Source: Membranihabitans marinus (GTDB taxonomy: Bacteria; Bacteroidota; Bacteroidia; Chitinophagales; Saprospiraceae). From it: a stretch of DNA of 64,000 bases. The notes below the pieces were generated by a model, which had not been told where the DNA came from, searched no databases, and worked only from the letters and a program-made list of their open reading frames with translations. The position numbers and the translations under genes are program-made. The stretch is from assembly GCF_019802045.1 (NCBI RefSeq), contig NZ_JAHVHU010000009.1:62001-126000 (forward strand), given 5' to 3'. This document shows positions 17,344-26,967 of the stretch, in pieces. Each line of letters opens with the position of its first letter. Within the stretch, counting starts at the first letter, position 1.

Positions 17344-18393
17344 TCACAAAGATATCCCATGAAATTCCTTCGCAAGGAGCAACTTAAGATTGGCGAGCAC
17401 GATTTCGCCCATATTGTCACACGTGTAGAAAAGATCCGTCTTATGATGGTAAGCCAATTCCTCCTTGAGTTGTCCCACCTTCTCGGGAAAGGAAAGCTTA
17501 TCCTTGATCATGTTCTTGAATAGATGCTTGAGTTGTACGGTCGAACTCTTTGTCCGCACGGCAATGAGGCTTCGTTCTTCGGTCTGATACTGTCGGACTG
17601 TGGTCATTTCCATGTGATCGATTCCCATATAAATGATTGGATTATTTTCTTTGAAGTACTGCGGTAAATAAAAGCTTTTTCGTCCTTCGTATGATTGCTG
17701 ATCAAAGTCAATAGCACGGATCCGGTATTGGTTCCCTTCTATATCCGGGGTGATATCGATGACATAGTTATAACTGCGCATATCACCGAGTAAACGGATA
17801 AAGCACCGTTCATTGAACTTCACAAATTCCTTGGCAATTCGGGTTTTATTGAAAACCGAGATGTCGGTATAATTTTTGATGAAATCATCTCCTGGAATAC
17901 CGGCGATATGTTCTTCGATGAGCGTCTTGTCATCCACCAGGTAAGTAATCCGGTTTGGTGATAGGATATGTTCTAGCTCCAGCCCGTACACCCGGGAAGC
18001 ATCAGCTACCTTGATGTAGAAATGATCGTAATTATCGTTGAGTTTGTTCAGAATGCGGACACGAAATGGTTTGGTATTGCCAAATGTGCAGTAGTCAATC
18101 CGGGAAATAGTGAGGTGTTCCATGACCGAATAGTCGCCTTCCGTCTTTAAAAGAGCATAAATATGGGTTAGTGACTCGTGGAGTTCGAGTGTGTCCAATT
18201 CCGAATAATAGACGGTTTCCCACAACGTATCATCTCCTCTTAAATCCAACAACGGAACGGAAGAAATAAAACGAAGTAAATCGCTGTATTGCAAGGGTAA
18301 AGGGTGTTGGCGGCCATATTTTTTCAAATAGTCCATAAAACCTTTGCTAATATTAAAAGGCACTTTCTTCTTCGAGGGTACATCTCCCTTCAT
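17344..18393 (-). CDS. Conserved hypothetical protein, possibly kinase-like fold
   Basis: 349 residues, no signal or transmembrane segment, so cytoplasmic. The stretch RCFIRLLGDMRSYNYVIDI followed by YRIRAIDFDQQSYEGRKSF looks like the catalytic loop and metal-binding DFD of protein-kinase-like or HipA-like folds. PFRVRILNKLNDNYDHFYIKVADASRVYGLELEHIL earlier could be the N-lobe. These are pattern impressions; I know no named family. It sits between the anti-sigma gene and the polysaccharide genes, on the opposite strand to both. Confidence 0.6.
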   Translation of the reverse strand: MKGDVPSKKKVPFNISKGFMDYLKKYGRQHPLPLQYSDLLRFISSVPLLDLRGDDTLWETVYYSELDTLELHESLTHIYALLKTEGDYSVMEHLTISRIDYCTFGNTKPFRVRILNKLNDNYDHFYIKVADASRVYGLELEHILSPNRITYLVDDKTLIEEHIAGIPGDDFIKNYTDISVFNKTRIAKEFVKFNERCFIRLLGDMRSYNYVIDITPDIEGNQYRIRAIDFDQQSYEGRKSFYLPQYFKENNPIIYMGIDHMEMTTVRQYQTEERSLIAVRTKSSTVQLKHLFKNMIKDKLSFPEKVGQLKEELAYHHKTDLFYTCDNMGEIVLANLKLLLAKEFHGISL

Positions 18394-18559
18394 GGTATGA
18401 TTCTTTATCCTGGTGATGTTGTGATCCGGTTAATAATACAACATCTTTCTTCAAAATCAAATATCCTGCAATTCTTTCACCATTGGTAGCAGTTTCTATA
18501 GCATCCTTTGGGGAGGGTGTCATTGCATTGATGACATCTTTTTTCCCGTAAAATTTAAG

Positions 18560-18567
18560 TATTTTTG
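18560..18567 (+). promoter_or_regulatory. -7 element upstream of the Wzz-like gene
   Basis: TATTTTTG matches TAnnTTTG and ends 8 bases before the ATG at 18576, the same close spacing seen at panD. Confidence 0.5.
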
Positions 18568-18575
18568 CACTATAA

Positions 18576-19571
18576 ATGAATCACATGAAAGAAAAAAACA
18601 GCGTGGAATTCACCGATATTGGACGGGTAATTTGGCGATTTCGGCAACATTTTATTCTGACCGCTATCGTTGCTGGTGTCCTGGGTCTGGTGGTGGCTTT
18701 TTTACTGCCGGTATACTACCAATCTACAGCCACCATTTACCCGGCTGCAATTTCATATGTGGAGTCTACCGACTTGGTGTACCGTCGGGGTAATGTCAAT
18801 GAACTGGGCGATACCGAACAGGCAGAGCAAATTCTGGAGATGTTCTCATCCCAGGATTTTAAAAATAAAATCATCGGGAAAGCCGGACTTTTTGAGCATT
18901 ATAATATAGATCCGGACGGAAAAGAAGCCCGGTTCAAAATCCATCAGAAATATCGGGAGTTGATCCAGGCCGAGCGAAACAGGTACAATGCTGTCAAAAT
19001 ATCGGTACAGGATCGGGAACCGGCCAAGGCCGCTGAAATCGTCAATCTGATTATTGATGAATTGGACCGGTTTCGCAACCAGATTATTAGTCGGCGGATC
19101 CGAACGCACTATCGTACAATTGAAAAATCCAAAGATAGTCTTCAGCATGCAATGGCAGTGTGGACAGACAGTTTGCTGACTCTCCAAGAGCAGGGCGTGG
19201 TCAGTCAGGAAGAACGGGCAGCTCTTTTGGAATCTTTGGGAAATGTGCGGGGCAACAGCGCAGAAATAAAGAGAAGGATAGATGCCAATATCCGATACGG
19301 TGCACAGTATGATATTGTAGAACGACATGTGGAGTCTGTTCAGGGGCAGATCACGACGATGAATAAAATCAGAACTCAGCTTCAAACAAATCTTTCACCC
19401 GATGCATCCCAACAATTTATTTTTGAGCACGGACATGTCGCCGATAAGAAGCACGCTCCAAAACGACTCTATGTCGTTCTGGGCGCCATAGGCTTTTCGT
19501 TAATTGTATTGCTTTTTTACCTGTATATCCGTGTCAATTGGTTGGCGTTGCGACAGAGATTGGAATCATGA
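18576..19571 (+). CDS. Wzz/chain-length determinant family protein
   Basis: 331 residues with two transmembrane helices, residues 24-44 and about 302-321, and a long helical periplasmic part between them. VYYQSTATIYP just after the first helix, a late PxxP-like stretch (DKKHAPKRLYVVLG) and the topology are those of polysaccharide co-polymerases, which set glycan chain length. No kinase domain is fused. ATG 18576 or ATG 18585 may be used. It overlaps the O-antigen ligase gene by four bases (ATGA). Confidence 0.85.
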   Translation: MNHMKEKNSVEFTDIGRVIWRFRQHFILTAIVAGVLGLVVAFLLPVYYQSTATIYPAAISYVESTDLVYRRGNVNELGDTEQAEQILEMFSSQDFKNKIIGKAGLFEHYNIDPDGKEARFKIHQKYRELIQAERNRYNAVKISVQDREPAKAAEIVNLIIDELDRFRNQIISRRIRTHYRTIEKSKDSLQHAMAVWTDSLLTLQEQGVVSQEERAALLESLGNVRGNSAEIKRRIDANIRYGAQYDIVERHVESVQGQITTMNKIRTQLQTNLSPDASQQFIFEHGHVADKKHAPKRLYVVLGAIGFSLIVLLFYLYIRVNWLALRQRLES

Positions 19572-20995
19572 ATCAGAATGTCAAAGCACAAACGTTGAGC
19601 TGGTGGAAGGAACTGTTTCCTCTGGCGGTCGTATCAATGGTGCTTTATTATCTGATGTTGACCTGGAGTCCGTTGGTGGGAATTGTGGTGATGCTTCCGA
19701 TGGTGGTGATTGGTTACCTTTTTGGGGCCACTCCGTTTTGGTGGATGTTGATCGGATTGGTTCCTTTGTCCGTGAATACAGAAATATTTATGGATAGCGC
19801 AGTGGGTATGTACCTGCCTACAGAACCTTTACTGTTAGGGTTTTTGATTTTGTCTTTACTGTATTTTATCAAGCATCCCATAGAAAGAAAATATGTTAAT
19901 CATCCGATTAGCCGGCTGGTCATGCTCTATTACGGTTGGATGTTTATATCGGTGTTTTTTTCATCCCATTTCTTAGTAAGCCTCAAAAGTTTTACGGCAC
20001 ATATGTGGTACGTAGTCCCAGTCTTGTATTTGGGTAGCAGGCTATTGAAAAAGAAAAATAAAAGGCTTCAGTTTCTTCACTTATATATAGCTGGATTTGC
20101 GGTAGTTCTTTTCTATACCTTCATTCGATTGTGGATTCATGGCTTTCCGGTAAAAGCATCGCAATGGCTGATGCAACCATTTGTAAAAGACCATACGCTT
20201 CTGGGGGCTATTCTTGGATTGGTGATGCCTTATCTGTACTTACGATCCTTCTCAGTAGAATCCACGGTGACAAAACGGTTTCTGTGGATGGGACTTGCTG
20301 GTTTATCCACCGCTGTATTGATCTATACCCACTCGAGAGCAGCTTTACTTTCTTTAGCAGCAGCTGGAGTGATTTATCTTTTTGTGCGATTTCGTGTCCG
20401 TTTCCGGGTGCTGGTGGCAGCTGGTCTTATGATTCTTGGTTTGGTTATTTGGAATCAGGATACGTTGATAGAAAAGTTGAGTGCCAATCAATCCGAATCC
20501 AGCGGAGAACTCGTTGAGAACATTGAATCGATCAGCAATATTTCCTCAGACGCCAGCAATCTGGAACGGATCAACCGATGGAACTCGGCCATCGAAATGT
20601 GGAAGGTACGCCCATTGTTTGGTTGGGGCCCGGGAACCTATCAGTTCGAATATGCACCTTTTCAGAATTCGGCAGATCTCACGATCATCAGTACCAATAT
20701 TGGGGATGTGGGCAATGCACACAGTGAATTTTTAGGGACGCTGGCCGAAAGCGGGACTCCGGCTTTTATTTTATTTTTATTATTGGTGGTGGTGACACTC
20801 GGAACGGCTTATCGTCGGGTATTGAAATTACGGGGTAGGGACCGATTGGTTTTATTGGGAGCGTTGCTGGGTCTCGTGGCTTATTTCACCCATGGAGTTT
20901 TGAACAATTTCTTAAACTCTGATAAAGTTTCGGTCCTCGTTTGGGGTTTTAGTGCGATTATTATACTTTACGATGTGGAGAAGAGAAAAGTTTAG
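19568..20995 (+). CDS. O-antigen ligase/polymerase family membrane protein
   Basis: About 475 residues with around twelve hydrophobic helices. The large periplasmic loop near residues 315-400 has the Wzy_C/WaaL pattern: ERINRWNSAIEMWKVRPLFGWGPGTYQ and NAHSEFLGTLAESG, with the conserved His. It likely joins or polymerises glycan units at the outer face of the inner membrane. I use the ATG at 19568, which overlaps the Wzz-like stop, in place of the upstream TTG. Its neighbour across the porin gene is a Wzx-like flippase. Confidence 0.87.
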   Translation: MNQNVKAQTLSWWKELFPLAVVSMVLYYLMLTWSPLVGIVVMLPMVVIGYLFGATPFWWMLIGLVPLSVNTEIFMDSAVGMYLPTEPLLLGFLILSLLYFIKHPIERKYVNHPISRLVMLYYGWMFISVFFSSHFLVSLKSFTAHMWYVVPVLYLGSRLLKKKNKRLQFLHLYIAGFAVVLFYTFIRLWIHGFPVKASQWLMQPFVKDHTLLGAILGLVMPYLYLRSFSVESTVTKRFLWMGLAGLSTAVLIYTHSRAALLSLAAAGVIYLFVRFRVRFRVLVAAGLMILGLVIWNQDTLIEKLSANQSESSGELVENIESISNISSDASNLERINRWNSAIEMWKVRPLFGWGPGTYQFEYAPFQNSADLTIISTNIGDVGNAHSEFLGTLAESGTPAFILFLLLVVVTLGTAYRRVLKLRGRDRLVLLGALLGLVAYFTHGVLNNFLNSDKVSVLVWGFSAIIILYDVEKRKV

Positions 20996-21202
20996 AAAGG
21001 AAATTTGATAAGAGAATGTGGAAAATGAAATGTAGGATTCTCCACGCTGATGGGGTTGCTGGGCACCGGATCGTACCAAAGGCTGACATGGTGTGAAGTC
21101 TGGGTTGAGAACAGTAGGCCTGGGTGACAGAACAGAGCAGCAGAGTATGTCTTAACTGTTCTTCCCGTGTTGTTTGGCATTGGAATATAAATGTATATAT
21201 AA

Positions 21203-22399
21203 ATGATAAAATACTTTTTTTCGTATTTGACAGTAAGCCTATTTTTCTTGATAACAGTAAAATTGACCGCACAGAACGACCCACAGTTTTCTTTTGACAA
21301 AGGAGTAGGGATTGTAGCGCCTGATAGTTCGCTGAGTCTTCATTTTCAATTTAATATGCAAAATAGGGTGGAATTAAAAACCCCATCTACTGAGAATTGG
21401 ACTGTGGATGAATTTTCAGCAAAAATCCGACGGTTCCGATTAAAGTTCAGTGGTTTTGTTCTCAATCCCCGGTTGACCTACAAGATACAGCTGGCAATGG
21501 CACCAGGAAATATTAGTAGCGTTACGCAGGGTCAGGCACCCCGGGTGATGTATGACGCGATGATTTATTACCAATTCAACAATAGATTTTCTCTGGGCTT
21601 TGGTCAAACCGCTTTACCTGGAAATCGAGACCGTATAAATTCTTCTACTTCCCTCCAACTGGTCGATCGTTCGCTGCTCAATTCGACCTTTAATTTAGAT
21701 CTGGATTTTGGTTTACAAGGAAAGTATAAATTCAACCCCGGTGGTCAGCGACCACTTGTATTCCATGGTGCGATCACCACTGGTGAAGGAAAAAACTGGG
21801 TCGTCGTAGAACAAGCCGGCTTTTCGTATACGGGGCGTTTGGATTGGTATCCGTTCGGCTCGTTTCTGAAAAGCAGTGCCTATAAAGAAGGGGATCTGGA
21901 ATGGCATACCAGTCCACGGTTGATGGCCGGATTATCATATAATTACAACGATCGGGCGCAGCGCGCAGGCGGACAGCGGGGTGGACTGCTTTATGCAAAT
22001 CGGAATATATCAACGATATATGGCGATGTGATTTTCAAGTACAGAGGCTGGAGCATTCAAGGTGCATTTACCACAAGAGACAGCGAGGATCCGATAACCT
22101 TTGATCCTTCCGGAGAACAGATTAGCTATGTATATAATGGGTCGGGTTATAGTACTCAAATGAGTAAGTACTTCCGGTCTGACTGGGAGCTGGTCGGACG
22201 ACTTGCCGGGGTGAGGCCTGGGGATGGAATTCAGGATCTGACACCGGAGAAAAGGGATTGGACCATCGGGCTCAACCGGTACATCAGCGGACGAGCTATC
22301 AAATTACAGGCGGACGCTACGTTGCATGAAAGCCGTACGAGGGGCACCGACTTTACAGGTCGATTCGGGTTTCGGTTGCAAGCACAGGTAGGCTTTTAG
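21203..22399 (+). CDS. Phosphate-selective porin OprO/OprP-like outer membrane protein
   Basis: 398 residues with signal peptide MIKYFFSYLTVSLFFLITVKLTAQ. The mature part is a chain of amphipathic strands, for example LHFQFNMQNRVEL, FRLKFSGFVLNPRLTYKIQL and SLGFGQTALPGNRDR, and ends in FGFRLQAQVGF with a C-terminal Phe, as for outer-membrane barrels. Relatives in Bacteroidota are annotated as OprO/P porins; substrate preference for phosphate is not implied. It is convergent with the flippase gene, with 5 bases between stops. Confidence 0.8.
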   Translation: MIKYFFSYLTVSLFFLITVKLTAQNDPQFSFDKGVGIVAPDSSLSLHFQFNMQNRVELKTPSTENWTVDEFSAKIRRFRLKFSGFVLNPRLTYKIQLAMAPGNISSVTQGQAPRVMYDAMIYYQFNNRFSLGFGQTALPGNRDRINSSTSLQLVDRSLLNSTFNLDLDFGLQGKYKFNPGGQRPLVFHGAITTGEGKNWVVVEQAGFSYTGRLDWYPFGSFLKSSAYKEGDLEWHTSPRLMAGLSYNYNDRAQRAGGQRGGLLYANRNISTIYGDVIFKYRGWSIQGAFTTRDSEDPITFDPSGEQISYVYNGSGYSTQMSKYFRSDWELVGRLAGVRPGDGIQDLTPEKRDWTIGLNRYISGRAIKLQADATLHESRTRGTDFTGRFGFRLQAQVGF

Positions 22400-22404
22400 A
22401 ATGA

Positions 22405-23703
22405 CTACCGCCACATCCAAAATCCCAGGTTTCGTCGCACCAGTATGAACGCCCAAATACTCCATATGAGCGTGGTGATCGTCGTAGCGAGCGCTGCTCC
22501 CTCGATACCCATAGCGGGTATGAACAGAGCATTGAGCACTATATTTACCAGGGCTGCTGTCAGGAGAATGTATTGTGCCGATCGTTGATGATCGGTCATC
22601 GTCAGAAGGATAAGGCCAGCCCCGCAGCTCACATGTATTAATTGACCGACCAGCAATATGTAAAGGGTGTCGCGCCCCGAGAGAAAATCACCGCTTTGAC
22701 CAAATAGCCCCAGCCAAAAGTCTGCGAAAAGTCCCAGTACGATTAACATAGGCAGGGAGATAAATATTCCTGTCCAAGTCATCCGAGTTACGTACCGATG
22801 CAAACTTTTCATGGCTTTTTGTGCGTAAAATCCTGCGAATTTTGGCTCTGTCATGGCGTTCAGAGAGATTATGCCCAGCAGGGTCAGATTGGACAACCGG
22901 AGCACAATATCATAAATACCCAGTTGTGTCGTCGAATCGAGAAAACGAAGCATTAACCGATCTGTCAGACTTAGAACCATAAAACCAATTCCACCCGCTA
23001 ACATGGGGAGGGATTCGCGGAGATGGGAATAGAAAGAAACCGAGGGAAGCTTTGTTGTAAATCCCTGCCTTTGGGGATTTGCTAACAAGCCTATAAGAGT
23101 CATTAATGTGCCAGCCAAAATGCAAGCCCAAACCGGTTCAGACGGAGCGGTTCGATGCCAAAAAGGTATTACTAAAAGCAGCGCAGCGACGAGTTGGATG
23201 ATGTTATTTTGGAGCAACGAAAAACCAAACATATTTTTTCGTGCTTTAAAGCTATGGCTTAGAAACAGGAGTAGCGATACCGGAACCGTCAGAAAGCTGA
23301 CCAGCTCCAGGTCTCTGGAGAGACTGGGAGATGGGACAACGTGAGAAAGAGCATAACAGAGCAGGCTCCCGCTGATAGTGACGTTTCGAACCCAGGTCAA
23401 AGCGGTTCGATAAAACGACTGTGCGCCTGACTCATCTTTTTGATGCTGAAATTGGGGGATTATTTTGACGGCGTAGATGTTCAGTCCAAGGTTGTAGATC
23501 GCTGCAAGTAGGACAGACAAAGTCAGTACAAAAGACAGGATTCCATTTCCTTCGGGGCCATACTTTTTGGAAATATACCAGGCCAGCAGATAGGCACCCA
23601 GGGAGCCAAATATTTTGATAATGAGGTAGATACCACTTCCACGTAAGGTCTCCCAGATGTGTATGTCCCGCCAGAAAATTCTGATTTCAGACTTTCGTGC
23701 CAC
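22405..23703 (-). CDS. Wzx-like oligosaccharide flippase (MOP superfamily)
   Basis: 432 residues with about twelve to fourteen transmembrane helices. The N-terminus SGIYLIIKIFGSLGAYLLAWYIS followed by YGPEGNGILSFV is typical of polysaccharide transport proteins of the MOP group, which flip lipid-linked glycan units across the inner membrane. With the Wzz-like and ligase genes on the other side of the porin it completes a Wzy-type export set, although no glycosyltransferase gene is in the window. The next leftward gene upstream ends 100 bases away. Confidence 0.85.
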   Translation of the reverse strand: MARKSEIRIFWRDIHIWETLRGSGIYLIIKIFGSLGAYLLAWYISKKYGPEGNGILSFVLTLSVLLAAIYNLGLNIYAVKIIPQFQHQKDESGAQSFYRTALTWVRNVTISGSLLCYALSHVVPSPSLSRDLELVSFLTVPVSLLLFLSHSFKARKNMFGFSLLQNNIIQLVAALLLVIPFWHRTAPSEPVWACILAGTLMTLIGLLANPQRQGFTTKLPSVSFYSHLRESLPMLAGGIGFMVLSLTDRLMLRFLDSTTQLGIYDIVLRLSNLTLLGIISLNAMTEPKFAGFYAQKAMKSLHRYVTRMTWTGIFISLPMLIVLGLFADFWLGLFGQSGDFLSGRDTLYILLVGQLIHVSCGAGLILLTMTDHQRSAQYILLTAALVNIVLNALFIPAMGIEGAALATTITTLIWSIWAFILVRRNLGFWMWR

Positions 23704-23803
23704 GATGATGCTATTGATTCTGGTGCAAATGTATCAATAACATTTGGATGTCAACACGATATTTTTGCCCTCACAATCTTTTTTGAGCAGGTGATTTTCA
23801 GGT

Positions 23804-24610
23804 TCATATTTCCAAAAAAGCTTGTGCATTCTCCGCTCTCAATAGCTTTTTTGTTGTTTCGTTGGCTTCATCATCCCGCAAAGCTTCTATCCGAAGCATC
23901 CCGGTGAGATAATCCAACAAGGGGGAATGCGTACCAAAAGCAAACCGCTCTTTACCTTGTGTCTTTAGTAAGTTGCCCAGGCTGTTCATAGACCGGCCTG
24001 AGGTGTCCATCAACACGTTTGCTTTTTTAAAAATATTGGCATCTTCTTGCTCCAGACTTAGGCTATTCGCTACATTCAAGATCATATACCGTGCATCGGG
24101 AACTTCCCGTATGATGGGCATGATATCTTTCAAAGACCACTCTGGTCTTGGCGTATAAGGTACCCGGTCGATATCCAACCAGGACCGTTGCCGACTATCC
24201 ACCATTCGGTATGTGAATGCTACCGGTAAATCCAGGTCCCTGGCTCTTTTTACCAGTTCGATCAGGGCAGGGTCCGTCATTTTATAGTCGTGATATTTGG
24301 GGTACAGCCGTAATCCTTTCATGCCGAGCTTGTTGACGCTGGTCTCGAGATCACGTCGCCATCCTGCATAAATCGGATTAATCACGGCAAACGGGATGAG
24401 CCGATCCTTGAATCGACCGGAAGACCGGATTTCTTCATGGAGTTCTTCGTTTGCTGACTGAGTGTTTTTATAGAATATTCCATTTAGATTACTAACCACA
24501 GATACATCAACTCCAAATTTGTCCATGCGCTGTGACAACTTTTCACAGGTGTTGTGTCTTAACTGTACGAAAGGCCAGTGGCCCACATAGGCATTTATAT
24601 CAATCAACAT
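23804..24610 (-). CDS. Amidohydrolase-related protein with altered metal motif
   Basis: 268 residues with the TIM-barrel pattern of the amidohydrolase-2 family: NPIYAGWRRDLE, GMKGLRLYPKYHDY, RYMILNVANS, DTSGR and RFAFGTHSPL. At the first strand, where the family has DxHxH, it reads DINAYVGHWPF, so both histidines are missing. Some relatives work without that metal pair, others are inactive. No signal peptide is seen, unlike the other two amidohydrolases here. It overlaps the upstream gene by 11 bases and is last in the SusCD array. Confidence 0.75.
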   Translation of the reverse strand: MLIDINAYVGHWPFVQLRHNTCEKLSQRMDKFGVDVSVVSNLNGIFYKNTQSANEELHEEIRSSGRFKDRLIPFAVINPIYAGWRRDLETSVNKLGMKGLRLYPKYHDYKMTDPALIELVKRARDLDLPVAFTYRMVDSRQRSWLDIDRVPYTPRPEWSLKDIMPIIREVPDARYMILNVANSLSLEQEDANIFKKANVLMDTSGRSMNSLGNLLKTQGKERFAFGTHSPLLDYLTGMLRIEALRDDEANETTKKLLRAENAQAFLEI

Positions 24611-25562
24611 TTCTACCTCCTTTTTTTAAAAGATTATTGTAATTGTCAAAAAAGACTTTCTTCTTCTGAGTTTCGGTCAGGTTTGATGCGAGAATTTTGC
24701 CGACACCCTGATAATAGCTGTTGTCGGAAGCAAAAAACAAACGATCTTCTCCCAAGGTCTCTACCGCAAAATCAATCATTCCTTCTGCATTATTGCTGCC
24801 CGAGGTATCCACATATACATTGGGGCTATCCGCTAATGCTTTACACATATACTCCCAATCTCCACCACCACCAATGTGAGCAAATTGAAAGATTCCTTCC
24901 GGGTAGCGTTTTGCAACGTCTACGAAATCTTCAGGAATGGACGTATTGGGTTCTTTGTGGCCATCATACTTCATCCGGTAACCGCCGACCCCCAGCTGAC
25001 ATTCCGCATGGGAAAATATGATCATCTTCATGTCGATCAGTTTTTCAATAATCGGAAAATACAATGGATCGTTAATCTTGACCTGGTAATACAGTTCACC
25101 GGTGCCGATCATGCCCGCATCTGCGCAACGGTCAATTTCCTCCAGGGACTCCTTTTTGTAGTGAGGATTCAATACAAATCCGCCCAATAACTGATCGGGA
25201 TATTTCTTCATGGCCTTGATTGTCAGGTCGTTGTACTCCCTGAATTGTTCCGGGGTGCCGAGCATTACACTGAGGTATCGGGAGATGACCTGTTGATCAA
25301 TCCCCATGCGCTGTCCTTGCTCTAGTTGCTCTTCCGGACTCTTGTCTGTAAAATATATATGAGCGTGGGCATCGATTTTCCGGTACTTCATCACCTCTTT
25401 CATAAGGTCGAAGTGTCCGGGCTTTTCTGAAGACGTATGTCCTTCTTCATTGTCTGAAAAAAACTGCTTTTGATTAGCTGCCAGAGGGCTCCCAATTAAA
25501 AGGCCCCCTACACCAGCCGCACTTCTGGTTACAAATTTTCTGCGGTTGAGTTTTTTATTCAT
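24600..25562 (-). CDS. Exported amidohydrolase (amidohydrolase-2 family)
   Basis: 320 residues. The N-terminus NRRKFVTRSAAGVGGLLIG is a twin-arginine leader, so the folded enzyme is probably exported. KIDAHAHIY (Asp64, His66, His68) is the intact metal motif; HAECQLG, FAHIGGGGDWEYMCKA and SDNSYYQ supply later ligands. Members hydrolyse C-O or C-N bonds or decarboxylate; the substrate is unknown. The last 200 residues are closely similar to the gene at 29841-30743, which has lost the HxH. Start ATG at 25562, 43 bases after the DegT-type stop. Confidence 0.85.
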   Translation of the reverse strand: MNKKLNRRKFVTRSAAGVGGLLIGSPLAANQKQFFSDNEEGHTSSEKPGHFDLMKEVMKYRKIDAHAHIYFTDKSPEEQLEQGQRMGIDQQVISRYLSVMLGTPEQFREYNDLTIKAMKKYPDQLLGGFVLNPHYKKESLEEIDRCADAGMIGTGELYYQVKINDPLYFPIIEKLIDMKMIIFSHAECQLGVGGYRMKYDGHKEPNTSIPEDFVDVAKRYPEGIFQFAHIGGGGDWEYMCKALADSPNVYVDTSGSNNAEGMIDFAVETLGEDRLFFASDNSYYQGVGKILASNLTETQKKKVFFDNYNNLLKKGGRNVD

Positions 25563-25605
25563 CTCATTAATTTATGAAGGTGGTTTTTAATGGCTTCTAT
25601 GGCTG

Positions 25606-26967
25606 TTATAGGTCTTTTAATTGATCCCTGTTTTCGTACACTTTGGTTACTGCATCGACGATCCCTTGCATTTCTTCCTGGGAACCGAGTAAAAGGCCCG
25701 ACCCCCATAGAGAGATATGGGTTTTATCTGTCACGATATCGCAATTTGGCATTTTCATGTCCGCTTTGTATTTCTCCAATCTTTCTTTAGAAAACATGGT
25801 CTGATAACCTTTTAATCCCAATATATGATCCACCCAGGGCTCGCGGTGAAATCCATTGCGGATATAGGAACTAAAAGGAACACCTTCGGCATTGACCGCT
25901 TTGAGAAAAGCCGTCCGGCTGACACCATCAAAATTGTCCTCTTCATAGGACAGGGCATACCGGTAATATCCCCCATTTTCCGTGCCTTTGTATTGTTTTT
26001 GTGGAGTCAATCCATTGATTTCTTTTAAATGTTGGTTTAGAAAATTGGCATTTTGATCCCGCTTTTCAAACCGTTCTCTAGCACCACTTATTTGGCCCAT
26101 CAATACTGCCCCTTCAAATTCATTCATTCTGTATTTAGGGCCGATTGTTTCATTTTTACCCTGTCGGGACGAACCCCGGTTTTGCACCGTGTAACATTCA
26201 TCCATGAGGGCTTCATCATTCCCCACGACGGCACCGCCTTCTCCGCAGGCTATAGCCTTGCTTGCCTGAAAACTAAAGCATCCAAGATCCCCGATCAGCC
26301 CCAATGGTTGCCCCTGGTAGGAAGCCAGGTGAGCCTGGCAGGCATCTTCGATTACGTTCAGGTTGTGTTTACGTGCTAAATCCATGATGCGGCCCATGTC
26401 GGCAGGCAACCCGGAAATGTGAACAGGCATGATCGCTTTGGTGTTTTTATTGATCTTCTTCTCTACTTCATCTGGATTCAGTTGGAATGACTGTGGATCC
26501 AGGTCCGCCAATACGGGTAATGCACGTGCGGTCAAGATGGACGAGATCGTCCCAAAGTCGGAGTAGGGCGATGTGATCACTTCATCACCTGGACCGATGC
26601 CTAATGCCAGGACGGCTGTACTCAAAGCTTGTGTACCAGACCCGGTGCCTACTGAATGTTTCGCACCGATAAGATCTGCAAATACTTTTTCGAATGTCGG
26701 CACTTTCCCATCCCGGGATTGGATCCGGCTCCATATCCGGCTTTTCGTGGTTTCCACCACCGAATCGACTACTTTATCATCGACATAAGGCCAGTCTATA
26801 CCGATTTTGGTAGAAGGAAAAATCGCTTTCCCCCCTTTTAGGGCTAGTTTCCGACCGGAAGAATTAATATTGAATGGATGTACAACAGCCGAGGGTGTTA
26901 ACACAGAAGCGGCCATTCCGGCCGATAGCTTGGATATAAACTTTCGTCGTTGGAGTGGATCTTTCAT
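25606..26967 (-). CDS. DegT/DnrJ/EryC1/StrS-type aminotransferase with twin-arginine leader
   Basis: 453 residues. LALKGGKAIFP, the glycine turn GTGSGTQAL, Asp208 in VIEDACQAH and Lys237 in FSFQASKAIACGEGGAVV are all present, so PLP binding by a Schiff base is likely. Enzymes of this family transfer amino groups to keto-sugars. Residues 1-25 (LQRRKFISKLSAGMAASVLTPSAVV) read as a twin-arginine leader, which is unusual for a family normally in the cytoplasm. Its ATG overlaps the stop of the propeller gene (ATGA). A sensor or non-transaminase role is also possible. Confidence 0.83.
   Translation of the reverse strand: MKDPLQRRKFISKLSAGMAASVLTPSAVVHPFNINSSGRKLALKGGKAIFPSTKIGIDWPYVDDKVVDSVVETTKSRIWSRIQSRDGKVPTFEKVFADLIGAKHSVGTGSGTQALSTAVLALGIGPGDEVITSPYSDFGTISSILTARALPVLADLDPQSFQLNPDEVEKKINKNTKAIMPVHISGLPADMGRIMDLARKHNLNVIEDACQAHLASYQGQPLGLIGDLGCFSFQASKAIACGEGGAVVGNDEALMDECYTVQNRGSSRQGKNETIGPKYRMNEFEGAVLMGQISGARERFEKRDQNANFLNQHLKEINGLTPQKQYKGTENGGYYRYALSYEEDNFDGVSRTAFLKAVNAEGVPFSSYIRNGFHREPWVDHILGLKGYQTMFSKERLEKYKADMKMPNCDIVTDKTHISLWGSGLLLGSQEEMQGIVDAVTKVYENRDQLKDL

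Noticed and set aside
20992-21300. A 102-codon leftward frame between the ligase and porin genes
   Set aside because: It overlaps the porin signal peptide and the end of the ligase gene, and its composition is not protein-like.
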